Source: Parietichytrium sp. I65-24A (lineage: Eukaryota; Sar; Bigyra; Thraustochytrida; Thraustochytriidae). Taken from it: 64,000 bases of DNA. A program made the position numbers and the translations under genes. Positions 1 to 9,500 of this stretch are shown one piece after another. The notes beneath the pieces were generated by a model. The model saw nothing but the letters and a program-made list of their open reading frames with translations, was not told the origin of the DNA and ran no database searches. The stretch spans positions 620,001 to 684,000 of the forward strand of contig BLSF01000012.1 of NCBI GenBank assembly GCA_012862575.1, given 5' to 3'. Numbering within the stretch: position 1 is the stretch's first letter; each line of letters opens with the position of its first letter.

Positions 1-3000
1 GCGTATTGTAGCAGCTGGTATGACTTCCTCCGATCAGGTGTACCAAAGCATTCTTCGAGACGCACTCTACAAACCCTACGTCCGTTGTGAGCGCGCACAA
101 TCCGCTGAATGTGTATTGCGCCTACCCTTTTTCTGTACTGAAGCGCCAGAGTGGCCCTGCGGCGCGGTAGCAACACCTTTACGCGCCATGCTGAGATGAT
201 CTTGTCTGCGCAACGATTCAAGAACTTCTGGTATGCAATCCGCCTACCGATCTTTCCCCTCGCACATCGGTTGATATTTGTGGCAGCTACGTTCCTGCGA
301 ACCTCGGCCATCCTGTCTTCTGTTTGCAGCATCGCCCTTCGCTTGCGCAGGTGCTGTCGGAACTGCTTGCCAAGGTCGGGTATCTCGCCTACTCGGACGC
401 GAGGGGCCACCAACTCGAACTTCTCCTGAATGGAATGCATCGTACACAGTCGAAGGTCCTCAAGATCAACCCAGAACTCTCTGCTTGTCTGCAAAGAGAG
501 CGTAAAGAGCAGCGACCCCTTCGGAGCCTTTTCGGTCATCTCCAGCACCCTGTACCTAAAGCCTTGCCGTTCGATTACCCGCCCCACCCGGTACCAACGC
601 TCATTTTTCTCGGGAGTTGCACCTGCATCTTCACCATCTCCAGCTTTCTTGTAGGCTCGCTGCAGCTCGCGCTCGTACCTTTCCCTCCAGAGCGGATCGA
701 TGGTGACTACGTAATCGTCCACTGACGGAATTTCCACATTCACAACGTCAATCAGGGAAACCAGACGCGAAAATAACGGCCTGCACTTGCGCCGCCACGC
801 TGGCCGAAATCTCCAGCGGAGGAGGAGGTATTCATCCGCGAACAAGCTCTCCATCTGGCTGGAGCTGACATTGAGAGAGTACTCTTCATTAATTGCGTGG
901 TCGGCGATTGTGAGGTTCAGATCTGAGGGAAATGGACTTTGCGGATTTGACGGAACTACAACTACTGACAGAAAGGCGCCACTGGAAGGGGCAATGTGAG
1001 TAAGTTTCAGAAAGGGCTCTTGGCGAAAGTGTGTCGTTAGCCTTGCATCGGTTGCCGATAGCTTCAGCATGCCTACGAGCAGCTCTCCTAGCAGCAAGTG
1101 GTTAGAATGATTCACAAGCTCACGTTGATCAAGCTGTTCGATGACCCCTCGCACCTCCTTGCTTCGTAAAATTAATTCGGCGCGCATGGTTTTCGGACGC
1201 GGTCCTTGTAGGCTGCTTCTCCGAGCTTGCTTGACGTTCCCTCCTTCCCCAGAGAGAGCATTTCTGTTCTTCTGTGCTCGAAGCTGGCTACCTGCCTCCA
1301 CCACGTGCACATATGTAAACACAAAACGGAAATTCAGTCCTCTCTTCCACCCGGAGAGACTACCCTTGATTTTATTGATCTCATAATCTGGCTTGTCCAC
1401 AAAGAGATTCTTGAATGACCCAGCCGAGATCTCTCGTTGGTATCTGCCGAGGTAACGTTCAGCTATCCTTTTCCCTCCTTGAAGCGCTGCCACTGGAAGC
1501 TTCAGCTTGTCTTCTCCCAAGGCTTCCTCTATCTCTAACTTATTTATACAATCTTCGAAGGCATCCATCGCGTCTTCCTCCTTTTCGCTATCGCCCTGCA
1601 GGATTAACAAGAGGCCTTGATACAATCGCACCAGGCCAGGTGACTTGCTCTTTTGTAAACCAGACCGGAGGATGTGCTCAAGAATCCCTAAAGAGGTACT
1701 TTGTGTGTCAAGGCTCTTCGCGCGGTCGTGATAGCTCACTGCCCCTTGCTCGTCTTTCTCGCCAACAAGGCTCAACAGCGCTCTGCCGTATGACAAAGCC
1801 GCGCTTTCGGGCCACTTGAGCATGGCTTCGCGGTAGCGATCGCGCATGTATGGCACGCTGTCGGCGTGAGCGCCCTCGACGAGATGCATACAAACAAGTT
1901 GAACGTCGGGGCTGCTGAGATGACGCTGAAACTCTTGATAAAGCCTTCTCTTTTCGGTGCCGACTCTTCTTCCGAGCATTCCTCGAAATGAGCTCTGGAT
2001 CAACAGAGCGCTTCTTGACCTTTTCTGCTGCACTCGAAATTCAGCGCGCTCGAGTTTTCGTTTGTATACCTTTTCTCGGGCTGCGCAACACCTCCAAAAG
2101 CACTGCAAGATCAATGCTGCGTCTTGCGCTCGAAGGTATCTAATTCTTGCAACGATACCAAGTCCAAACTCTCCAACCCTCTTTGCTGCGGCGCTTCTCT
2201 GTCGAGTTCGCTGGACCGCTTTTCTTTGGCGAAATTGACCCTGTACTATTGTTGCCCTCTTGTGCCGCAGCCGGAGTGCCTGCCGAGCCAGGTGTCCCCT
2301 CCCCAGGGACTGGACTGCTGTGGCCCCAACTCTTTTCTTCTCGCACATGATCAGGTACTTCCTTCGAGCCCGAGCCTTGCACCGCCCCAGCATCCCACGA
2401 TGGACTCTCTGAATGGAAACGGCAGCTCGATTACGATGCCGCAACTCCCAAGCCTGGCGCGCTTTGCGCCTGCCGTGCATTCCTCTGAACCCAGCCTGAA
2501 TAGTCGTTGCGGAACGATGCTGCCGGCGAACTATTTCAAGACGCATTTCTCGTGTTCTGCTTTGTGCCAAGCACTGTCTGAAAAAGCATTGCACGCAAAT
2601 TGCTGCAAAAGAAAGCTCCTTCTCTCGTCCTCTAAAGCGATGCTCCACCGACCTCTTGGCAACGGCCATGGCTCTATCGTGCGTGTCCACGTCGACATCA
2701 AAAGCTAGAATCTCATCAAATACCCGATTTTCTCGTCGCATTAGTTCTTGGCTCGGTGGGCGAGACTTCTCCAGGGACATCCTGTCGCCAATCTTCAACG
2801 TCTTGATGCCAGCCAGCTTCATACCCGCATGGTTCTTGAGAACCTCAACATCTGAGCTCTGCAACTTGAACGGCGCCTCGAGCTCCACCCGAGGGCTCGT
2901 CCTGAACTCCCAATTCGCCGGAGCGCCATGCCTGATTCGAGGGCCAATGTCAACACCAGAGATTCCAATTTGACCATCGCCATCCTCGGCCCCGATTCCT

Positions 3001-3257
3001 TCATCGTCCCTGTCCTCCGTCGCATACTTTGACGAGCTTGTTGTTTCAAGCCTTGGCAGCCTCAAGAAACCACCCTGTTCAGCTCCAACCTTCTTCCTCT
3101 TCCACGAGCTATTCTTGCCCGAACCAACCACGGCTCGCACGATGCTCCTGCCCTTCTTCCTCTTTGGCAGCTTTTGCTTCTGCTTTTGGTTTTGCTTCTG
3201 CTTTCCCCTCTTGCTACTGCTGTCATTTCCATTCCCCGAAACCAACTTCGGGAGCAT
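1..3257 (-). CDS. Large IQ-motif and TPR-like protein, 3' end outside window
   Basis: The minus strand stays open from an in-frame TGA at 3332-3330 to position 1, with its first ATG at 3257-3255, giving at least 1085 residues without a stop. Residues 1-75 are rich in Lys, Arg and Gln. Residues about 210-430 hold a run of seven IQ-like repeats, for example ATTIQAGFRGMHGRR, AAVSIQRVHRGMLGR and ALLIQSSFRGMLGRR. Two more lie near residues 1040-1065 (ATLALQYRKR, AIHIQRIVRAHNGRR). IQ motifs are known calmodulin or light-chain binding helices. Residues about 440-590 are helical and look TPR-like (AALSYGRALLSLVGEKDEQG and the stretch after it). The region between, about 650-1020, is not recognised. 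No motor, kinase or GAP domain is visible in the part present, so the role is unknown; a cytoskeletal or calcium-linked scaffold is inference. The gene is divergent from the BioF gene. Confidence 0.85.
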   Translation of the reverse strand, partial: MLPKLVSGNGNDSSSKRGKQKQNQKQKQKLPKRKKGRSIVRAVVGSGKNSSWKRKKVGAEQGGFLRLPRLETTSSSKYATEDRDDEGIGAEDGDGQIGISGVDIGPRIRHGAPANWEFRTSPRVELEAPFKLQSSDVEVLKNHAGMKLAGIKTLKIGDRMSLEKSRPPSQELMRRENRVFDEILAFDVDVDTHDRAMAVAKRSVEHRFRGREKELSFAAICVQCFFRQCLAQSRTREMRLEIVRRQHRSATTIQAGFRGMHGRRKARQAWELRHRNRAAVSIQRVHRGMLGRCKARARRKYLIMCEKKRVGATAVQSLGRGHLARQALRLRHKRATIVQGQFRQRKAVQRTRQRSAAAKRVGEFGLGIVARIRYLRAQDAALILQCFWRCCAAREKVYKRKLERAEFRVQQKRSRSALLIQSSFRGMLGRRVGTEKRRLYQEFQRHLSSPDVQLVCMHLVEGAHADSVPYMRDRYREAMLKWPESAALSYGRALLSLVGEKDEQGAVSYHDRAKSLDTQSTSLGILEHILRSGLQKSKSPGLVRLYQGLLLILQGDSEKEEDAMDAFEDCINKLEIEEALGEDKLKLPVAALQGGKRIAERYLGRYQREISAGSFKNLFVDKPDYEINKIKGSLSGWKRGLNFRFVFTYVHVVEAGSQLRAQKNRNALSGEGGNVKQARRSSLQGPRPKTMRAELILRSKEVRGVIEQLDQRELVNHSNHLLLGELLVGMLKLSATDARLTTHFRQEPFLKLTHIAPSSGAFLSVVVVPSNPQSPFPSDLNLTIADHAINEEYSLNVSSSQMESLFADEYLLLRWRFRPAWRRKCRPLFSRLVSLIDVVNVEIPSVDDYVVTIDPLWRERYERELQRAYKKAGDGEDAGATPEKNERWYRVGRVIERQGFRYRVLEMTEKAPKGSLLFTLSLQTSREFWVDLEDLRLCTMHSIQEKFELVAPRVRVGEIPDLGKQFRQHLRKRRAMLQTEDRMAEVRRNVAATNINRCARGKIGRRIAYQKFLNRCADKIISAWRVKVLLPRRRATLALQYRKRVGAIHIQRIVRAHNGRRVCRVRLEECFGTPDRRKSYQLLQY

Positions 3258-4253
3258 CCCTGCCGTCCACGATCCTCGATCCACGATCCACGATCCTCCT
3301 CCCCTTTGATCAGTCTGCCCAAATCCCTGTCATCCTCCAGCGCTTCTTCGCCTCTTACATGCACCAAAGAGAGGAGGGCCACTTGAGTGCAAAGTGTATA
3401 TGCCCCGTCCGAGATCCTTGCCTTATAAAACACAAACACAATCACAAACACAAGAGCCGGCGAGTCCGGCCACACTGCGCGAGTGCGCACCAGGTCGTAT
3501 ATTGAGATGCCTAACTAAATTCTATTGAGCGAGTGAGCGCGTCGCGTATGCTTCGGTGTATCGAGGACCTTTGATCAGTGCAAAACTACGCACGTGAGTG
3601 TACATGGACTACTTGGACTTACAAAGTCTTCGGGGTTGGCTAATGTTGGCTAGCTGATTGATGGTAATTGCGAGCCATGAGTCCGTTAACACAGCCGCGT
3701 CACAGAGACGTCTCAATGACGCACTTTCTGCCCCGTTGTCGTTACTGCAGCCCCTCGGACGACGCGGAACACGATCAGAAACCGGAACAATACGTCACGG
3801 GAACGGATTTTACGTAACGCGTTCGCGGCCGAATGGGTTTCGCAAGTTGATTTGCGGAGTGAGATTTGCGGAGACCGGAGATGACCGGAGACATGGAGAC
3901 ATAGAAGATCATAGAAGATGTAGAGAATACATAGATGGACGGACAGACAAGACGACAAGACTAAGTTATACAAGACTGATCAAGACTGGCAAGAGACATC
4001 AAGACACACACACGACACTCACGACATAGTGGTTGAGTAGCACAAACGATAAGCTACGGTCCACAACGATTCAGTCAGTCAGTCAATCCATCGACGTCTG
4101 ACTATGTCTGACTGTCTGACTCGTGTGAATACAATACGAGCGGGCTCTGCGGACTCGAGAAGATCTGAATTCTGAATTCTGTATTCTGAATTCTGAAGGA
4201 GTAGGGTATTGTGGACTGGGACTGGGCTCACGGACGTGGCCGCGGAGCTGGGG
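3258..4253. other. Divergent intergenic region, IQ protein / BioF
   Basis: About 1 kb between two divergent starts, so it should hold both promoters. It contains a short tandem GATCCACGATCC-type repeat at about 3268-3298, just upstream of the IQ-protein ATG. It also has GACTGACTGATT-like repeats near 4070-4090, repeated CTGACT words at 4098-4122, and a run of GAATTCTG units at about 4165-4200, just before the BioF start. No coding signal was found. Confidence 0.6.
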
Positions 4254-5444
4254 ATGAGGTCTAAGGTCCTGGACGCCCTGGGGGAACCCGTGGAGAGACG
4301 CAAGGCACAAGGTCTGGCGCGAGGTCTGACCGTGCGGACGGCGGAGAAGGACTTTTGTAGCAATGACTATCTGGGGCTTGCAAGAAGCGAGGCGCTCGCC
4401 GATGCCACGGAAGCGGAATGGAGGAGGTTGCGACAGGAAGTGGGTCCGAAGATGGGGTCCTCGGGGTCAAGGCTTTTGACAGGAAATAGCGCGTATTACG
4501 AGCAAGTGGAGGCCTTTCTGACTGAATTTTACCGTGGCGAGACAGGTCTTATCTTTAACTCCGGGTATGATCTCAACATGGGGCTTTTTTCTTGTCTTCC
4601 GCAGGCTCAAGACATCGTTCTGTATGACGAGCTCATGCACAATTCCGTGCGCGAGGGCCTGCGCCTTTCCCGAGGGACCTCGCGACCATTCAGTCATAAC
4701 GATGTGGACAGTTTGAAGCACGAGCTCAAGAGACTTTCCGAGGAAAAGTTCACGGGCAACGTAATCGTTTCTGTCGAGTCCGTCTACTCCATGGACGGCC
4801 ATTGTGCCCCGCTCCGCGAAATTTGCGCTGTTTGTGAAGAGTTTGGCGCAGCGCTAGTCGTAGATGAGGCGCATGGCGTTGGAGTGTTTGGGCCGGAGGG
4901 CCGAGGTCTTGTGGTAGAGCTGGGCCTGGAAAACTCGGTGCTCTGCCGCGTTTGCACGTTTGGCAAGGCAGTCGGTGGCCATGGCGCCGTCTTAGTTGGC
5001 CCCAAAATACTGCGCGAGTACATGATCAATTATTGTAGACCCCTCATATATAGCACATCGTTACCGAACCACGCTCTCGCCGCGATTCGAGCTGCACATG
5101 ACTTCCTCCTTCGGGAGGGCAACGAGAGACAGAGGAAGCTTCACGAACTCGTCAATCTTTTTGTCGAAGGCTTGAACTCGCTTCCACATCTTAAGCAACG
5201 TGCACTCATATCCCCGTCTGCTATCCAAGGTCTGGTCATTGCAGGAAATGAGACTGTAATCCGGGCGGCCAAAGATCTCGTTGCTAAAGGCTTTGACATC
5301 ATGCCGATCCGAAGTCCCACGGTCCCTAAAGGCGCCGAGCGCCTCCGAATTATCCTTCATGTTCACAACTCCACGGATGACATCAAGGAGCTTCTTGCCG
5401 CTCTCAGCACAACGGTGAGTGCCCTCGAAACCTCTGCCATCTAG
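4254..5444 (+). CDS. bioF: 8-amino-7-oxononanoate synthase-type alpha-oxoamine synthase
   Basis: A PLP enzyme of the alpha-oxoamine synthase family (BioF/KBL/ALAS/SPT), most like 8-amino-7-oxononanoate synthase, which joins pimeloyl thioester and alanine in biotin synthesis. With the ATG at 4254 the protein has 396 residues, the usual size for BioF. An upstream in-frame TTG at 4209 would add 15 residues, but the ATG was preferred. Visible family motifs are CSNDYLGL near the N-terminus, VDEAHGVGVFG with Asp204 and His207, and TFGKAVGGHGA with Lys238 as the expected Schiff-base lysine. The C-terminus is ETSAI, so no PTS1 peroxisomal signal is visible, unlike several fungal and plant BioF proteins. 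No clear transit peptide is seen either, so a cytosolic site is the simplest reading. Glycine C-acetyltransferase is the main alternative; the short N-terminus argues against ALAS. Confidence 0.85.
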   Translation: MRSKVLDALGEPVERRKAQGLARGLTVRTAEKDFCSNDYLGLARSEALADATEAEWRRLRQEVGPKMGSSGSRLLTGNSAYYEQVEAFLTEFYRGETGLIFNSGYDLNMGLFSCLPQAQDIVLYDELMHNSVREGLRLSRGTSRPFSHNDVDSLKHELKRLSEEKFTGNVIVSVESVYSMDGHCAPLREICAVCEEFGAALVVDEAHGVGVFGPEGRGLVVELGLENSVLCRVCTFGKAVGGHGAVLVGPKILREYMINYCRPLIYSTSLPNHALAAIRAAHDFLLREGNERQRKLHELVNLFVEGLNSLPHLKQRALISPSAIQGLVIAGNETVIRAAKDLVAKGFDIMPIRSPTVPKGAERLRIILHVHNSTDDIKELLAALSTTVSALETSAI

Positions 5445-6575
5445 CGAAGCCTAGCCGCAATATGCATCTTCGCCCGCCACCATGCTCATTTTGCGTTGCC
5501 ACGCTTCGCGCTGGCTTCATCACGGTCAAGGTCGGTCCGCATTCATATCATAGTGTTGCCAGGTTCGGGAGCTTGCAAATTCTTTTTCAGGTTGGTCTAC
5601 ATGTCTGCAGTGCTGGCCCGAATTCCCAGGACGTATCGTCGGCGAAATTTCTGCTTGAATAGAGTACGCTTTGTCACATGTCTATAAATCCTTGAGTCTT
5701 TGAATGTCTTTGAATTCACAGACATGGGCGCCATGTCATCCGTGAAGCAAATCCCAGGACGTCTCGCACATTTACTCATTTACTCTTCGCCACTATTGCC
5801 ACTACCACGCTCTTTTTCTCTAGTAGCTAGCTAGTGGTTTCTCATAATGAGAGGTAATGAAGCTACGGTTCATCTCTATCGCACCGCGTCTGTTTACATT
5901 CGCCCTCGACAAATTGCTCCTCTTCGTCCCGTGTTTCTTATTACCGAACCGCGAATTTAGAACTATCTGCTTCTCTCTAACAGTAACCCCTACTCAATCT
6001 AACCTATACATTCTCCTAGCACCAACCCGCCCACTAAGCGACGGCTTCACCTATACTTTTCCTATCCATCGAACTAAGAGTGGAATCCACCCCGTCACTA
6101 GCCCTTCCGCTATCTACCCTTACCACATCAGGCAGCTGCATAGCCACCCTTAGTTCCACCATTGCTATTGCCCACTACCGTCGCCCGCTATGCAAAGAAA
6201 TTACTAGATAGTGGTAGGCGAGCTGGTAAGGCTCCACTCGAAAAGGGAAACGGGGAAACGAGGAAAAAAAGCAAGAAAGGGTAAGCTGTGGGGCTTACGC
6301 GTAACCGTAGGAAGAGCGAAAGTGTCCGCGCACAGCACTGTCCTTCCAGGCATACGCGTTCCGCTGCGCTTGTGTCTGTGCATGAGAGAGAGAGAGAAAG
6401 AAAGAGAGAGAGAGTATACAAGTGTGTGGGTGGGACGCACCGACCGAGGACATTTCTTCCCCTCTTTCCGGCTGGAAGGACTTGGGGCAAAGCCCGCCGC
6501 GGACCCCGGGGACTGGTCCAGCTGTGGGGTAACGTGCGGGGCGTGTATGACACCGTGGTGCAGCTGGATGGCAAG
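5445..6575. other. Intergenic region upstream of the BEACH gene
   Basis: About 1.1 kb with no convincing gene. It carries a GA-rich tract (6384-6414), a feature also found upstream of the glycyl-tRNA synthetase gene. The BEACH frame is open from a GTG at 6288, but the residues it would add are translated from the GA tract and look like leader sequence. Confidence 0.5.
6384..6414. repeat. GA microsatellite in BEACH gene leader
   Basis: Uninterrupted purine tract made of GA and GAAA units, about 160-190 bp before the ATG at 6576. It probably lies in the promoter or 5' leader. Confidence 0.85.
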
Positions 6576-9500
6576 ATGCGCGGCGCAGAGGACGGCGTTG
6601 CGGGTGACCAAAGTGAAGGTAGCGATGGGATCTATGGCAACTGTGCGAATGATGTGAATGTTGGGAATGTTGTGAATGATGGGAATGGTGTGAATGATGG
6701 GAGCGATGTGAATGAGAGCAACGAGAATACGGAGAACGAGTGGGAGAGCGTAGGGTACTCGACGCCAGCGGGATCAGAGACCCTGAAACCGATGGAGGCG
6801 CCACCGGTGAGAAGTTTTGAGATGCATGAGTATTTGCTGCCACCTGCGTCGGTGACGACGGAAGATCGGAATTCGAATTCGCGGAGCTTGCTGGGCGATA
6901 GCCGGCTGCCATTAGCAGGGAATGGGAACGGGAACGGCACGAAAGGAGCGGCGAGCAAACAGCTCATCAGCTTGGATCTGAATCCGCCGGCGATGAGCTG
7001 GAGCGCGAGTGGTGGGATGGACTTTTTTGGGAACATTGAGCCGGCTCTCGCGGTGGACAAGGTTTTTGACCTGCTCTTTGAAAGCCAGCACTCACTACAA
7101 AACCCGCGCGGCTCTTCGGCGCAAGAGCTCGTGCACAGACGGGCGGGGCTGATCAAACACGGCTCCAAGCTAAATGTGCTCTGCTTTGATGTTTTGAGCA
7201 AATTGGAGGATGCCCCTTCACTGCAAACGAAGATCTTGGACAGGCTCACGGATTTGATTGCAGGAAGCGAAACGAATGTGCTCATGTGCAACAAAGAGCG
7301 GCTGTTAGAAAGGCTGCTAAAGTGCATATTTGCTTCCGCGTCGGCTTTTCCGCCAGGATTCTCTGACCCAGATATGGATGTGTACGGCGAATGGGACTTT
7401 GAAGGGATGACCGGATCAGTCCAAGATCGCATCATCCGGTTTCTGGTGGCGCTAGGCACGCATACATTTCCCCGCAACGCATTCTCCCTTTTATTTCGGC
7501 CCATGCATCGGTGGCGCACATCTACGAGGAAGGAGAAGCTGAAGGGCCTCCTCGCCATGGATACAATTCGTTCCGTCTTGGTGTCGTCCACATTACGGCG
7601 CGCCCCCCGGTATTACTTTGAGTTTGGCTTCCAAACAGATCCTTCCAATGCGAAAGGCCTTCTCGCTGTCGCCCCCGGGGCACAAGATTCGAGACGAAGC
7701 TTTGGTCTCCCACACTTCCCGACGTCAGGCTTTACATTTGCGATCTGGTTCAGAATACAGCCCTGTTCTAGCGGTTCTGCAACATTGCGGGAAGATATGG
7801 AAACGTCGTCTTCGCAAGAGAGAAAAACAGAGCAACGATTTTCACATGATACGAGCCAGAGCCCTCGGCGCGCACCGTCGTTTGACGAATTACTTAATTT
7901 CGAGCTTAACGGTACAAGGACGCCAGTTTCTAGCCGCACGGCTCACCGGAGCCAGGAAGATGGCGAAACTATATCTTCCCTGCTGTCCGTTCGCAGTCGG
8001 AACGATGGAGCTGGATTTGAGATTCTGTTGCGAACCCCGTCAAGCTCGATCGCTCAGAATCTTGAATCTACAGCAGAAGATGAAGGAGTTCAAATCCGCG
8101 ACCTTATAATACGCACTCACTCCGGAAATGGAGTCTCCTCCAGCGAATGCATTCCCCGGGTGCAATTTAGTTCTACGACTATGATTCCGGGAGGAGGGTG
8201 GCATTGGCTTTGTGTAACAGCAGCGCCGCCATCCTATGTTTGGGGGGCAAACACACGCGTTTATATGGACTCTGTGTTAATACACGAGTTCACCTCAACA
8301 TTTCCTTCTTCGCCATCCCTGGATTCCAGCATCGCGAGAAGCAAAGTCGATGGTCCGGGCAGGGTTCTCTTTGAGGGACCAAGCTCAGCTGCGAGTAACC
8401 CAATCTATTGCGCTGTAGGTGCATCAATTGCGGGGACGAGTCTGGCGCACAAATCAAATGACGAGCAAGCCTTGCGAGATTCCGCGCCTCCATCCCTTCG
8501 GTGGGGTTTCACTGGCCAAATTGCTCGCGCGGCTCTTTTTGCCGATGTGCTGAGCCCTGAAAATGTACCCAAACTCTATCACCTACACACCCGCGTTGAT
8601 GGCGGCCCACCTATCTCAAGAGCGCTCGTCTCGGAGAGAGCGATCCCTGACGGAGGCTCTTCATCGTTATATACGGTGCCTACGCCTTCGGGTACATCTC
8701 TCCACAAAAGTGTGGAATCCAATTCGAGCGAGTCTCCACAGAGGCAATCCAAAAGCAAAATGAGAGACGGGCTTGGGGGTGACGATGCAGAGGCCACCGA
8801 GAGGGTCAGCCCTGTATCCTCAGTCCCAGTCGGAATGTACCGCGGGTCGTTCGGAGCTATCCAGAGAACTTGGGATGAATTGCGGGCACAAGCACGGAGA
8901 ACCAACGATTGGAGAGCTGCGGCGAAAGCATGGCCTAGTCTCCCAAGAGACCTCTATGCGAAAATCCTCTTTGCCTGGGATGCACAGTATGTCTCGGTCA
9001 GCGACGATGGCCGTATGACTGCATTGGACTCTGGACCTCTTGGGGTTGCTGCCCTTGCCATGCTTCCGCACCCTGTAGGTGATTCCGTTATTGTGCGAAG
9101 CTTGCTCGGGGACCAGATCGAGAGTGCCGGCGGGGTGGAGGTGTTTCTTCCCATGTTGCTGGATTGCATACACTCTCACTCCGTGAAAAGGAAACGCTCT
9201 GGGGAGGACGACTGTAGCGTTACTGCGGCAATGATGGCAAGGGTTATTGGTCTTATTGCTGATATGGTCTCATCCGAGTTTTGTTCAGGGATTTGCGCAG
9301 TTTCTACTGGTGCAAAGTTTTGGCTCGTCAACAAGGGGGACGAGACAATAAGCTTGATTCGATCTGTTTTGTTGCGATGCTGCCCAAACGCATTGACGGT
9401 GGAACTGATTATGGCAGTCGCATCTCTGACGGACGCGATTTTATCTATTGCCGGAGTGGACGCGATGGATCCGTCCCTATACACCTGCGAAAGTGGAGTG

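Noticed and set aside
6288-6575. GTG-started N-terminal extension of the BEACH protein
   Set aside because: No ATG, and the residues come from a GA microsatellite; treated as leader. The same reasoning was used for extensions upstream of BioF, CPOX, the DDI1-like gene, the NIPA gene and the coiled-coil gene.
6632-7591. 319-codon minus-strand open frame over the BEACH gene
   Set aside because: Shadow frame; repetitive Ser/Phe runs derive from the Asn/Asp repeat on the other strand.
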